Positions 44,625 to 52,848 of a stretch of DNA of 64,000 nucleotides are shown piece by piece (the first letter of the stretch is position 1; the number at the start of each line of letters is the position of its first letter). The notes beneath the pieces are model-generated. The model saw nothing but the letters and a program-made list of their open reading frames with translations, had not been told where the DNA came from and did no database searches. Both the position numbers and the translations under genes were made by a program. Source of the stretch: Bog-793 sp050013835. GTDB lineage: Bacteria; Actinomycetota; Acidimicrobiia; Acidimicrobiales; Bog-793. Location of the stretch: positions 62,001-126,000 of the forward strand of contig JBEKEM010000001.1 in the NCBI GenBank assembly GCA_050013835.1. Reading direction: 5' to 3'.

Positions 44625-45488
44625 TCAGGAGGCGCCGCCCGCCGCCCGGGCGGGTGCGACCGCGCCAACTCGCCGGGCGCGGGCGTCGCGCCGGCTGAGG
44701 GTGACGAAGACGGTGACAGCGGAGACGGCGTAGGCGAGGTAGGCGATGAGCTGCAACGCCGTCGGCTGGTCGGCGTAGCCGACGAGGGAGTGGAAGACGT
44801 CGCCGATCGAGGAGCCCTCCGACAGCTGCCGGCTCGTGTCCCAGAGGTGCCCCGACAGGACGTGGACCCAGCCGAGCTGCTGGAGGTTCTCGACCGAGTC
44901 GGCGACGAGGCCGGCGGCGAAGACCATGAGCACCGTGCCGACGACGGTGAAGAAGATCCCCAGGTTGACCCGCCGGCCGAGCCGGAAGACGGCGAAGGAG
45001 AAGGCGAGGGCGCAGGCGAGGCCGCCGGCGGCGCCGAGCAGCGTGCCGTGCGTCCCGGCGGCGAAGACGATCGCCAAGGTGAATACGGCGGTCTCGAGGC
45101 CCTCCCGCCCGACCGCCTGGAAGGCGAGGAGCCCGAGGCCGTAACGTTCCCGCCTGCCGAGGGCGCCCTCGGCCCGGGAGGCGAGGTCACGGGACATCGA
45201 GCGCGCGTGGCGGCGCATCCAGAAGGTCATGTAGGTGAGCACGACGACGGCGACGAGGTAGGTGGCCGTCTCGAAGATCGTCTGGACCCGCGAGCCGCTG
45301 TAGGAGTGGATCGTGTAGTAGGCGGCGAAGCCACCGCCCGCGGCGAGGCCGGCGGCAAGTCCGACGCCGACGAACACGTCGCGGAAGTGGCGGCGTTGCC
45401 CGGTTCGGTCGAGGTACGAGCACAGGATCGCGACGATGATGCTCGCCTCTGTGCCCTCTCGCAGGAAGATGACGAACGCCGCGAGCAC
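44625..45488 (-). CDS. FTR1-family high-affinity iron permease (EfeU-like)
   Basis: 287 residues with seven predicted membrane spans. The two iron-binding motifs REGTEA (in FVIFLREGTEASIIVAIL) and REGLET (in FQAVGREGLETAVF) are intact. GTG 45488 gives the family N-terminus and follows a GGGGGG-rich site. FTR1/EfeU proteins import ferric or ferrous iron with EfeO/EfeB partners, which are not seen here. It lies upstream of the cobalamin riboswitch on the same strand and diverges from a peroxiredoxin gene, so co-regulation by iron or oxidative stress is conceivable. Confidence 0.92.
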   Translation of the reverse strand: MLAAFVIFLREGTEASIIVAILCSYLDRTGQRRHFRDVFVGVGLAAGLAAGGGFAAYYTIHSYSGSRVQTIFETATYLVAVVVLTYMTFWMRRHARSMSRDLASRAEGALGRRERYGLGLLAFQAVGREGLETAVFTLAIVFAAGTHGTLLGAAGGLACALAFSFAVFRLGRRVNLGIFFTVVGTVLMVFAAGLVADSVENLQQLGWVHVLSGHLWDTSRQLSEGSSIGDVFHSLVGYADQPTALQLIAYLAYAVSAVTVFVTLSRRDARARRVGAVAPARAAGGAS

Positions 45489-45512
45489 TCGGCCCCCCTG
45501 GTCCCAATCTCA

Positions 45513-45541
45513 GGTGTACTTGATATCTAGTATCCAGTCAA
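45513..45541 (-). promoter_or_regulatory. candidate promoter of the iron permease
   Basis: On the minus strand TTGACT (complement of 45536-45541) and TACACC (complement of 45513-45518) are 17 bases apart in an AT-rich patch. The -35 lies in a partially symmetric TATCAGGTTGACTGGATA, vaguely like an iron-box half (AGGTT). The metal regulator is unproven. Confidence 0.4.
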
Positions 45542-45656
45542 CCTGATATTCCTCGTCGCCCGGATACCGGCTCCGGCGGGGCCGCGCCGTGGCCACCTAT
45601 CGTGGTCCGGCGGGGAGCGGCGGATGGGACACAGCTCGCCATCGAGGAGGGTGGGA

Positions 45657-46139
45657 ATGACGATCGCAGTGGGAGAGCGGATCCCCGACGTGGAGCTCCG
45701 CACGATGGGGGAGGACGGGCCGAAGGCGGTGCGCAGCACCGACGTGCTGGGGCGCGGCAAGGTCGTCTTCTTCGGGCTGCCGGGAGCTTTCACCCCGACG
45801 TGCACGGACTTCCACCTGCCCGGGTTCGTCCTGCGCGCCGAGGAGCTCCGCGCCAAGGGCGTCGCGGTCATCGCCTGCGTCTCGGTGAACGACGCCTGGG
45901 TAATGGACGCCTGGGCCTCGTACCGCCGGGTCGGCGACAAGGTGCTGATGCTCGCCGACGGCAACGGCGAGTTCGCCCGGGCGCTCGGCCTCGAGGAGGA
46001 CCTGTCGGCCAACGGCCTGGGCATGCGCTCGCAGCGCTATGCCGCCGTCGCCGAAGACGGCGTCGTCACCTACCTCGGGATCGAGCCGGGTCCGGGGCTC
46101 ACGGTGAGCGGCGCCGACGCCGTGCTCGCCGCCCTCTGA
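45657..46139 (+). CDS. peroxiredoxin (Prx5/AhpE-like thiol peroxidase)
   Basis: 160 residues from ATG 45657, behind GGAGGGTGGGA. The Prx5-type active site PGAFTPTCT has peroxidatic Cys49, with GFVLRAEELRAKGV and CVSVNDAWVMDAWA following, and a C-terminal EPGPGLTVSGADAVLA motif typical of this group. It reduces hydroperoxides with thioredoxin, glutaredoxin or mycothiol. A second Cys (about 75) might be resolving. It diverges from an iron permease, which fits peroxide protection during iron uptake. The frame is open 11 codons upstream without a better start. Confidence 0.93.
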   Translation: MTIAVGERIPDVELRTMGEDGPKAVRSTDVLGRGKVVFFGLPGAFTPTCTDFHLPGFVLRAEELRAKGVAVIACVSVNDAWVMDAWASYRRVGDKVLMLADGNGEFARALGLEEDLSANGLGMRSQRYAAVAEDGVVTYLGIEPGPGLTVSGADAVLAAL

Positions 46140-46178
46140 GGGCCGGTCCGGCACGACAGATGGCGCGGGCCGGGAGAG

Positions 46179-46207
46179 TTGACATGATTGTGAGTGATCA
46201 CTAACAT
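46179..46207 (+). promoter_or_regulatory. tetR promoter with embedded operator, leaderless start
   Basis: TTGACA (46179-46184) and TAACAT (46202-46207) are near-consensus -35/-10 boxes with 17 bases between. AGTGATCACT (46193-46202), a perfect 10-bp palindrome, lies in the spacer, ideal for repression. GTG 46215 would be at or next to the transcription start, implying a leaderless message. Confidence 0.7.
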
Positions 46208-46214
46208 AGTGGCG

Positions 46215-46838
46215 GTGGTCGCCACGCCAGGCACCGAGCCGCCGGACCGCAAACGCAGCGGGCTGCGCATGACCGCCGACGAGCGGCGGACCGCCGTGCT
46301 GCAGGCCGCGCTGGGGATCTTCGCCCGGAACGGGATCAACGGGGCGTCGACCGAGGAGATCGCCGCCGTGGCGGGGATCTCGCAGCCCTACCTCTTTCGG
46401 CTCTTCGGGACGAAGCGCGAGCTCTTCCTCGAGACGGTGGCGCTCGCCTGCACGGGGATTATCCGGTCGTTCAGGCAGGCGAGCGAGGGCCTCGAGGGAG
46501 CCGAGGCGCTCGAGGCGATGGGCCGGAGCTACCCGACCCTCATCGCCGACCAGAACCTGCTGCTGATCCAGTTGCAGGCCTACGCGGCGGCCGGTGAGCC
46601 GGAGATCCGCAAGTTCACCTCGGAGCAGTTCACCAGCATCGTCCGCTACGTCGCGAGCCGCACGGGGCTTGGGCCGGCGGCGATGCGGGAGTTCTTCGCG
46701 ACGGGGATGCTCATCAACCTCGTCGCGGCCCTCGGCCTCGTCGACCTCGACGAGCTCTGGGGCGACCTGCGGGATGACCCAGACATGATGGCGATCCACC
46801 ACCATTTCGGCGCGCCCCCTTTCGACCCGGCGGGGTGA
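46215..46838 (+). CDS. TetR-family transcriptional regulator
   Basis: About 207 residues. The N-terminal HTH is clear: RRTAVLQAALGIFARNGINGASTEEIAAVAGISQPYLFRLFGTKRELFLETV. An all-helical ligand domain follows. Start choice: GTG 46194 lies inside the promoter, so GTG 46215 (leaderless) or ATG 46269 (MTADERRT) are realistic. An operator-like palindrome overlaps its own promoter and a related decamer lies before the downstream efflux remnant. It was probably the repressor of that MFS gene; the target is now broken. Confidence 0.9.
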   Translation: MVATPGTEPPDRKRSGLRMTADERRTAVLQAALGIFARNGINGASTEEIAAVAGISQPYLFRLFGTKRELFLETVALACTGIIRSFRQASEGLEGAEALEAMGRSYPTLIADQNLLLIQLQAYAAAGEPEIRKFTSEQFTSIVRYVASRTGLGPAAMREFFATGMLINLVAALGLVDLDELWGDLRDDPDMMAIHHHFGAPPFDPAG

Positions 46839-46883
46839 CCGGCTCGTTCGCGCGTGAGCCGATCGTTTGTGAACCATGAAGCT

Positions 46884-46893
46884 AGTGACTACT
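46884..46893. promoter_or_regulatory. second TetR-type operator copy
   Basis: AGTGACTACT matches the tetR operator AGTGATCACT in eight of ten positions. It lies in an AT-rich promoter-like patch just before an AAGGAGAG ribosome site and the MFS remnant, as expected for the operator of the former efflux gene. Confidence 0.45.
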
Positions 46894-46921
46894 TAGTACC
46901 AACGAGCAAGGAGAGCAGTGT

Positions 46922-47125
46922 GAGGACGAGTTCGGCATCTCGGTGCTCGGCGGGGTGTTCGCCAGCTTCGGCAGCTACGCCGCCGGCGCGAGTTACGTCG
47001 CCGGCCTGACGCCGGCGCTGCGGGTGGGCGTCGCCGTTGTCGTTGTGGGTGCGCCGCTGGCGCACCACCTGCCGGCCCGGTGTCGCCCCGACGCGTTTCT
47101 CGGGACAGCCGTCGAGGCCGTGTAA
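46922..47125 (+). pseudogene. DHA2-type MFS efflux transporter, C-terminal remnant
   Basis: The frame gives DEFGISVLGGVFASFGSYAAGASYVAGLTPALRVGVAVVVVGAPLAH, which matches the penultimate loop and last helices of EmrB/QacA-type 14-TM transporters (EFGIAVLGAVFASFGSY is usual). Only about 60 residues of ~500 remain. A ribosome site AAGGAGAG and a GTG at 46918 precede it, but the GTG is followed at once by TGA in its frame. This looks like an internal deletion joining the gene's start region to its tail out of frame, leaving the TetR gene orphaned. Confidence 0.65.
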
Positions 47126-47190
47126 GGGTCCCGCCGACCCGAGAAGCGCGCGCCCGGGGCCGGGATTGGCCGACCGATTAGATTTGCGCC

Positions 47191-48108
47191 ATGGCGAGTG
47201 AGCGCGAGACAAGGACGGGCAAGGCTGCGGACCGCGTGACGGGGACCGACCGGGTGAAGCGCGGCCTCGCCGAGATGCTGCGGGGTGGCGTGATCATGGA
47301 CGTCGTGACGCCTGAGCACGCGAAGATCGCCGAGGACGCCGGGGCCGTCGCGGTGATGGCGCTCGAGCGCGTCCCGGCCGACATCCGCCGCGACGGAGGT
47401 GTCGCCCGCATGAGCGATCCGGCGCTCATCGAGGGCATCAAGGCGGCGGTCACCATCCCCGTGATGGCCAAGGCCCGCATCGGGCACTTCGCCGAGGCGC
47501 AGATCCTCCAGGCGCTCCAGGTCGACTACATCGACGAGAGCGAGGTCCTCACCCCGGCCGACGAGGCGTACCACATCGACAAGTGGGCCTTCGAGGTGCC
47601 CTTCGTCTGCGGCGCGACGAACCTCGGCGAGGCCCTACGGCGGATCTCGGAGGGAGCGGCGATGATCCGCTCCAAGGGCGAGGCCGGGACCGGCAACATC
47701 GTCGAGGCGGTCCGGCACCTCCGCTCGATCCTCGGCGACATCCGGGCGATCGCGACCTGCGATCCCACCGAGCGCTACGGGTGGGCGAAGCGGCTCCAGG
47801 CGCCGGTCGGTCTCGTCCAGGAGATCGCCGAGACGGGCCACCTCCCGGTGCCGCTGTTCTGCGCCGGCGGCATCGCGACCCCGGCCGATGCCGCGCTCGT
47901 AATGCAGCTCGGTGCCGAGGCGGTCTTCGTCGGCTCCGGGATCTTCAAGAGCGAGGACCCGGCAGTTCGTGCCCGGGCGATCGTCGAGGCGACCGCGCAC
48001 TTCCGCGACCCCGAGATCCTCGCCAAGGTCTCGCGCGGCCTTGGCACGCCGATGAAGGGCGCCGAGATCTCGACGCTCGAGACGAGGCTTGCCGAACGCG
48101 GCTGGTGA
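47191..48108 (+). CDS. pdxS: pyridoxal 5'-phosphate synthase lyase subunit PdxS
   Basis: 305 residues. It shows MDVVTPEHAKIAEDAGAVAVMALERVPADIR with Asp37, the imine-forming Lys94 (VMAKARIGH), YIDESEVLTPAD, PFVCGATNLGEALRR, and Lys162 (IRSKGEAGTGN). The PLP synthase dodecamer makes PLP from ribose-5-phosphate, glyceraldehyde-3-phosphate and ammonia from PdxT. A TTAGAT element eight bases before the ATG suggests a very short or absent 5' leader. pdxT follows immediately. Confidence 0.98.
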   Translation: MASERETRTGKAADRVTGTDRVKRGLAEMLRGGVIMDVVTPEHAKIAEDAGAVAVMALERVPADIRRDGGVARMSDPALIEGIKAAVTIPVMAKARIGHFAEAQILQALQVDYIDESEVLTPADEAYHIDKWAFEVPFVCGATNLGEALRRISEGAAMIRSKGEAGTGNIVEAVRHLRSILGDIRAIATCDPTERYGWAKRLQAPVGLVQEIAETGHLPVPLFCAGGIATPADAALVMQLGAEAVFVGSGIFKSEDPAVRARAIVEATAHFRDPEILAKVSRGLGTPMKGAEISTLETRLAERGW

Positions 48109-48109
48109 G

Positions 48110-48766
48110 ATGACGAAGGGACCAGGAGGCGCGGCCGCGGGCCATGCTGTCGTCGCCGTCCCCCCGCTGGTCGGGGTCCTCGCGCTCCAGGGCGACGTCT
48201 CCGAGCACGTCGGGGTGCTGCGGGCGCTCGGTGTCGGCGTCGTCGAGGTCCGCCTGCCCCGGGACCTTGCCGCCGTCGACGCGCTGGTCCTGCCGGGCGG
48301 GGAGTCGACGACGCTGCAGCTGCTCATCGAGGCGGCCGGCCTGCGGGAGGTGATCGCTGCCCGGATCGCGGCGGGGATGCCGGTGTTGGGCACGTGCGCC
48401 GGGATGATTCTGCTGGCGACCACCGTGCTCGACGGCCGGCCCGATCAGTGGAGCTTCGCGGCCATCGATCTCGCTGTGCGCCGCAACGCCTTCGGGCGTC
48501 AGGTCGCTTCGTTCGAGGAGGACATCGAACTCGCCGGCATCGCCGGCGGGCGGCTGCACGCCGTTTTCATCCGGGCCCCCGTCGTCGAATCGGTCGGGAG
48601 CGGTGTCGACGTCATCGCCAGCGTCTCCATGTCCGGTGACGGCGCGCGTCCTGTGGCGTGCCGGCAGGGGAGGGTGACGGTGGCCGCGTTCCATCCCGAG
48701 CTCGTTGGTGACTCCCGTCTGCACGAACTGCTCGTGGCCGATGCCGTGGCGGCCAGGGTCCACTGA
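48110..48766 (+). CDS. pdxT: pyridoxal 5'-phosphate synthase glutaminase subunit PdxT
   Basis: 218 residues from ATG 48110, one base after the pdxS stop. Class I glutaminase features are VLALQGDVSEHV, LPGGESTTLQLLIEAAGL, nucleophile Cys96 (GTCAGMILLA), RRNAFGRQVASFEE, FIRAP and the catalytic His-Glu in AAFHPEL. It supplies ammonia to PdxS. There is a ~20-residue Gly/Ala-rich N-terminal extension before the usual start VGVLALQGD. Confidence 0.97.
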   Translation: MTKGPGGAAAGHAVVAVPPLVGVLALQGDVSEHVGVLRALGVGVVEVRLPRDLAAVDALVLPGGESTTLQLLIEAAGLREVIAARIAAGMPVLGTCAGMILLATTVLDGRPDQWSFAAIDLAVRRNAFGRQVASFEEDIELAGIAGGRLHAVFIRAPVVESVGSGVDVIASVSMSGDGARPVACRQGRVTVAAFHPELVGDSRLHELLVADAVAARVH

Positions 48767-49185
48767 GTCCCGCCGATTCCCCACATCCGGCGGGATCCTG
48801 GACCGCGCGGCGAGTTGGCGCATCCTCAAGCCGACGCGCCCTCCCGCGGCCGGTCATCGCCTGGCGCGGCGGGGGACTCGGGCGCGCGAGAGCCGGCGCG
48901 CCCACCTGCGACCCATCCGCGAAGTAAGCCGGCGTCCGAGGTCGCTGGTATCCCGTCGCCGGGCCCCAGGGGTTCTCTCGGCAATCCGGTGCAGACGTCG
49001 CCAGCGCAACCGCGTCCTCGGCACGCAGGTGTCCGAAGACACCCAGAGGTTCCAACTGTGACGCCGGCACCGCCGGCATTGCACCGCTGCTCCCAGCGAT
49101 CTTCGGGCTTCTCGCCAGCCCGTACGGGAAGCCCAACCGCGAGCAGTAGCGCGTCCCGATCCGCCGGAGTCGTCCGGGCGGAGAG
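48767..49185. other. gap between pdxT and guaB without a supportable gene
   Basis: About 420 bases with open frames on both strands but none with family-like sequence or a good ribosome site. No clear terminator was found for either convergent gene. Confidence 0.4.
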
Positions 49186-50676
49186 CTATATCTCGCTGGC
49201 GAGGTAGTTCGGCGCGTCACGCACGCCGGACAGGTCGTGGGGGTGGCTCTCGCGGTGCGCATCGGGGCTGACGCGGATGAACTGCGCTTCCTCACGGAGT
49301 TGCGTGATCGTGCGCGTCCCGCAGTAGCCCATTGCCTGACGCAGACCTCCGACGAGCTGGTGGACGACCCCGCCGAGTGGGCCACGGAACGGCACGTAGC
49401 CCTCGACGCCCTCGGGCACAACCTTGTCCGGGTCGACGACGACCTCCTGGGAGTAGCGGTCCTTCGAGTACGAGCGGGTCGCCATCGCCGAAAGGCTCCC
49501 CATCCCCCGGTAGCGCTTCATCGGCCGGTTCCCGAGCATCGTCGTTTCCCCAGGGCTCTCCTCGACACCGGCGAACAGCCCACCGATCATCACGGCGTGC
49601 GCGCCGGCGCCCACGGCCTTGGCGATGTCGCCCGAGAAGCGGACGCCACCGTCGGCGAGGATCCCGACGCCCAGCTGGCGTGCCTCCTCGGCACACTCGT
49701 GGATCGCCGTCCACTGCGGGACCCCGACTCCCGTCACGACCCGTGTCGTGCAGATCGCGCCGGGTCCGAGCCCGACCTTCACGACGTCGGCGCCGGCTTC
49801 GGCGAGCGCCCGCGTCGCGGCGGCCGTGCCGACGTTGCCCGCGATGATCACGCCGCCCGGCCAGTTGCGCCGCAGCTCGGCAACTGTTTCGATCACCCGC
49901 CGGGCGTGGCCGTGGGCCGTGTCGACGCAGACCGCGTCGACCTCGGCGTCGATCAGCATCTTGGCCCGGGTCAGCCCCTCTGTCCCGATCCCGATCGCGG
50001 CGGCGACGCGCAACCGGCCGTCGGGGTCTTTGCAAGCCTGGGGGAAGGCCGCCTGTTTCGTGATGTCCTTCACCGTGATGAGGCCGCGCAGGCGGTTGTC
50101 AGCGTCGACGATCGGGAGCTTCTCGACCTTGGCCGCTCCCAGGATCCGGCGTGCCCCGGCGAGGTCGGTACCGAGCGGCGCCGTGACGAGTCCGGTCGAG
50201 GTCATCACCGCCGAGACGGGAACGGCGAAGTCCTCGTGGAAGCGGAGGTCGCGGTTGGTCACGATGCCCAGCAGATGGTCGTCGGGATCGACGACCGGGA
50301 TCCCGGAGATGTGGAAGCGGCTCATCAGCTCGAGGGCCTCGGCGACCGGGCGGTCCGGCCCGATCTTGATGGGATTGATCACCATGCCGGCCTCGGAGCG
50401 CTTGACGCGGTCAACCTCCTCGGCCTCCTGCTCGGCTGGCATGTTGCGGTGGATGAACCCGAGGCCGCCGAGGCGGGCGAGCGCGATGGCCATCCGGCTC
50501 TCGGTGACCGAGTCCATCGCCGCCGAGACGAGGGGGATGTTGAGCTCGAGGCTCTCGCACAGGCGCGCCGTCGTGTCGGCCTCGTGCGGCAGGACATCGG
50601 ACTCCTGGGGGACCAGGAGCACGTCGTCGAAGGTCAGGGCGATGCCGTCGAGCGACTTCGGATCGACGAGCGCCAC
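49186..50676 (-). CDS. guaB: inosine-5'-monophosphate dehydrogenase
   Basis: 496 residues from GTG 50676 behind GGAGGTGGTGCGCC. The IMPDH barrel is interrupted by a CBS-domain pair (about 100-210). Key motifs are LTFDDVLLVPQESDVLP, LVSAAMDSVTESRMAIALARLGGLGFIHRN, VDTAHGHARRVIE, the catalytic loop GPGAICTTR with Cys309, and GVRFSGDIAKAVGAGAHAVMIG. The flap contains RYRGMGSLSAM. It oxidises IMP to XMP, the committed step of GTP synthesis. In the loop GAICTTR replaces the common GSICTTR, a harmless variant. Confidence 0.97.
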   Translation of the reverse strand: MALVDPKSLDGIALTFDDVLLVPQESDVLPHEADTTARLCESLELNIPLVSAAMDSVTESRMAIALARLGGLGFIHRNMPAEQEAEEVDRVKRSEAGMVINPIKIGPDRPVAEALELMSRFHISGIPVVDPDDHLLGIVTNRDLRFHEDFAVPVSAVMTSTGLVTAPLGTDLAGARRILGAAKVEKLPIVDADNRLRGLITVKDITKQAAFPQACKDPDGRLRVAAAIGIGTEGLTRAKMLIDAEVDAVCVDTAHGHARRVIETVAELRRNWPGGVIIAGNVGTAAATRALAEAGADVVKVGLGPGAICTTRVVTGVGVPQWTAIHECAEEARQLGVGILADGGVRFSGDIAKAVGAGAHAVMIGGLFAGVEESPGETTMLGNRPMKRYRGMGSLSAMATRSYSKDRYSQEVVVDPDKVVPEGVEGYVPFRGPLGGVVHQLVGGLRQAMGYCGTRTITQLREEAQFIRVSPDAHRESHPHDLSGVRDAPNYLASEI

Positions 50677-50766
50677 GGCGCACCACCTCCGGCTCTGGCC
50701 CACGAGGGCGGGGCTTGTTCCCTGAACAGTACCGACAAGGCGCCGGGAGCGCCTTGTCACGCCCGG

Positions 50767-51303
50767 CTACAAACCGACCTGTATCGAGCAGACCGGCCAT
50801 GCCGACCAGCCGGAGATGCGCTGCAGGCGGAGGGCGGCGCGGTCCTGAACCACCGCCGGAGCCTCGTTCGGCAACCCCTGGTAGCCGAGGGCCCACCATG
50901 TCGCCAGGGCGAACTGGTAGGCGCCGTAATAGCCGTTGCCGGTGTCCATGCCGTATGAGTCGCCGGACTCGCAGGTGCGCAGCGCCCGCCACTGCGCCTC
51001 CGTCGCCGCCGGCCGGGCGAGCAGGTGGGGCCGCCGGACCACCGAACGCCCCGGGCGGCGGGGATGGTCGACGATCAGGTACGGCAGCGTCCTCGCGACG
51101 GGGTCATCACGCAGCAGGCTGGCCGTTTCGGAGGTGCGCCTGACCTGGGTCATGGCGCGGCGGCGTAGAGGGGTGGTGCGGACCGATTTCGGGTGGTTTG
51201 AGATCGCCGAGGCACGCGGGCCGAGCGCGCCACCGCCGAACACACCCACGCCACCGACCATGACGATGGCGGAAGTGACCGCGAGCGAAGAGTGTCGTCG
51301 CAT
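50767..51303 (-). CDS. resuscitation-promoting-factor-like secreted transglycosylase
   Basis: 178 residues. ATG 51303 follows AAGGAGG. A signal peptide (MRRHSSLAVTSAIVMVGGVG) is followed by a ~70-residue linker and a C-terminal lysozyme-like domain. The domain has WRALRTCESGDSYGMDTGNGYYGAYQFALATWWALGY, with catalytic Glu112 in the CESG motif and two conserved cysteines (111 and near the C-terminus). Rpf-like enzymes cleave peptidoglycan and aid regrowth. No LysM or G5 domain is attached, so it is a minimal form. It lies downstream of a long leader with no recognised riboswitch. Confidence 0.9.
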   Translation of the reverse strand: MRRHSSLAVTSAIVMVGGVGVFGGGALGPRASAISNHPKSVRTTPLRRRAMTQVRRTSETASLLRDDPVARTLPYLIVDHPRRPGRSVVRRPHLLARPAATEAQWRALRTCESGDSYGMDTGNGYYGAYQFALATWWALGYQGLPNEAPAVVQDRAALRLQRISGWSAWPVCSIQVGL

Positions 51304-51728
51304 CGATGGCCTCCTTGGATTGGGGGATGTTCCACTTCTTCCAGGTGGGTCGAGATGCGGGCGAACCGTCTCTGTGCATGCGTCTCGCGACCCGGTGCCG
51401 GAAGGACAACCCACGGGTCAGGGCGCACAGGGCGCCCGGGCGAGGTGCAGACGGAGTACGCCCTTGGTGGTTGTTTTGGCTGCTCCTTACTGTCCTGATA
51501 GGACGGTTCCAGGTGGTCGGCGCAACGGCCATCGGCTGGGCGAGGCCACCTTTCGACCTTCGCCCGCCGCCGGTCATCCGGTGACACGCGCGCCTATAGA
51601 CCGACCGGAAAGTTATCTTCCTGTAGTTTACCCGCCGGTTGAGCCGCGGTTGGGGATTTCGGGTGTTCCGCCCTCGCGCGGGAGCGGCAGGTCGGAATCC
51701 GCCCTGCGGACGCCCGAGGGGACGGCCA
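51304..51728. other. 425-base leader region upstream of the Rpf-like gene
   Basis: Rpf genes in actinobacteria are often controlled by c-di-AMP riboswitches, but I could not match the conserved core here. An AT-rich patch near 51590-51640 may hold a minus-strand promoter. The longest plus-strand frame (51306-51584) overlaps this leader and is not convincing. Confidence 0.35.
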
Positions 51729-52544
51729 TCACGGGGCAGCCGGGACGTCGGCGGCGGGCGCGAAGCAGGCGTCGAGCTCGGCGACGCAGCTGGCGACGAG
51801 GGCCTGGACCGCCGGGTCGGGGTCGGCCGCCGGGTACGTGATCGCCGTCACTGTCGCGTAGTCGTCGGCGCCGAGCGCCCAGTCGTCGTCGCCGCCCTCG
51901 GGGTGTCCGGCGAAGCCGAAGGTAACCCGCACCTGGGATGCATCGACGTTCACCACGTGAAAGACGTCGGCGTCGCTCAGCTCGGCGCGCCGCACGCCCC
52001 GCAGCCTCTCCGGCGGGAGGTCGGGGACGTTGCAGTTGAGCACCGTTCCGGGCCGCATCGCGGTCAGCGGTCCGATGAGCGCGGCCGCGATGCCCGCGGC
52101 GGTGTCGTAGTGCACGGGGTTGTCCACTTTCGCCTGCAGGCCGACGGCGATAGCAGACCGTCCGAGCTGGGCCGCGGTGAGGGCGGCGCCGACCGTGCCG
52201 GAGTGCAGGACGAACCTTCCCGTGTTGCGGCCACGATTGATCCCCGAGACGACGAGGTCGGCGGGTGGCCCGAACGAGCCGGCGAGGGCGAGCGAGACGC
52301 AGACCGAGGGGAGGGCCGCGACCGCGAAGGCGGGCACGTCGGGCAGGGCCTCGAGCTCGACGGCCTCGAAGACGAGCGTGCCGACCGAGTGCTGCAGTTG
52401 CAAGCCGGTGGCGGCACTCGAGCCGCTGTGGTCCTTGGTTGGCGCGACGATGGTGACGTCGTGGCCCGCCTTGACGAGGGCGCGCGCAGCCGACGCGATG
52501 CCGGGCGCCGAGACGCCGTCGTCGTTCGTCACCAGGATGCGCAC
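51729..52544 (-). CDS. surE: 5'/3'-nucleotidase SurE
   Basis: 271 residues from GTG 52544. The N-terminal VRILVTNDDGVSAPGI has the metal ligands Asp8 and Asp9. VTIVAPTKDHSGSS, VVSGINRGRNTGR (usually SGINxGxN) and YSGTVGAA-type sequence (LHSGTVGAALTA) are followed by LNCNVPDLPPERLRG. SurE dephosphorylates nucleotides and small phosphates and is linked to stationary-phase survival. The frame is open to 52781 but begins in this family at VRIL. Both flanking genes, the Rpf-like gene and the Mtb12-like gene, are also on the minus strand, separated by about 300-400 bases. Confidence 0.95.
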   Translation of the reverse strand: MRILVTNDDGVSAPGIASAARALVKAGHDVTIVAPTKDHSGSSAATGLQLQHSVGTLVFEAVELEALPDVPAFAVAALPSVCVSLALAGSFGPPADLVVSGINRGRNTGRFVLHSGTVGAALTAAQLGRSAIAVGLQAKVDNPVHYDTAAGIAAALIGPLTAMRPGTVLNCNVPDLPPERLRGVRRAELSDADVFHVVNVDASQVRVTFGFAGHPEGGDDDWALGADDYATVTAITYPAADPDPAVQALVASCVAELDACFAPAADVPAAP

Positions 52545-52848
52545 GCCGACTCCTCGATGCCCCGGAAGGCTTTCCACTGCTGGCCTAGCGGGACATCGGA
52601 ACCTTACCCGAGACGCCACGGCTCTCTGGAGAGCGGCACGAGATCGGCGCGGGGGAGACGACACCCACGGTCGCCGAGGCCGGTGCCGTTCTCGCCCGGG
52701 CTGTCCGTCACTCGGGCGACACGCCGACGCCGATGACGTCCGCGCTGGGCTGGCGATCGAGTCGAAGGTCGTTGCGTCCAATCCCCGAGCGCCCGTTCGA
52801 CGCGATCAACCCGGCGCCGACGACGAGCTCCCACGGACCCCCGGGGGT
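52545..52848. other. 304-base spacer with no supported feature
   Basis: The spacer lies between the start of surE and the stop of the upstream minus-strand gene. Frames are open by GC bias only. It presumably includes the surE promoter. Confidence 0.35.

Noticed and set aside
46943..47125. Small independent membrane protein
   Set aside because: Its sequence matches the tail of DHA2-type MFS transporters and continues in frame upstream of its first GTG without a proper start, so it is better explained as a remnant.
51304..51728. c-di-AMP (ydaO) riboswitch upstream of the Rpf-like gene
   Set aside because: Expected by analogy to other actinobacteria, but the conserved core could not be located; only an unexplained leader remains.
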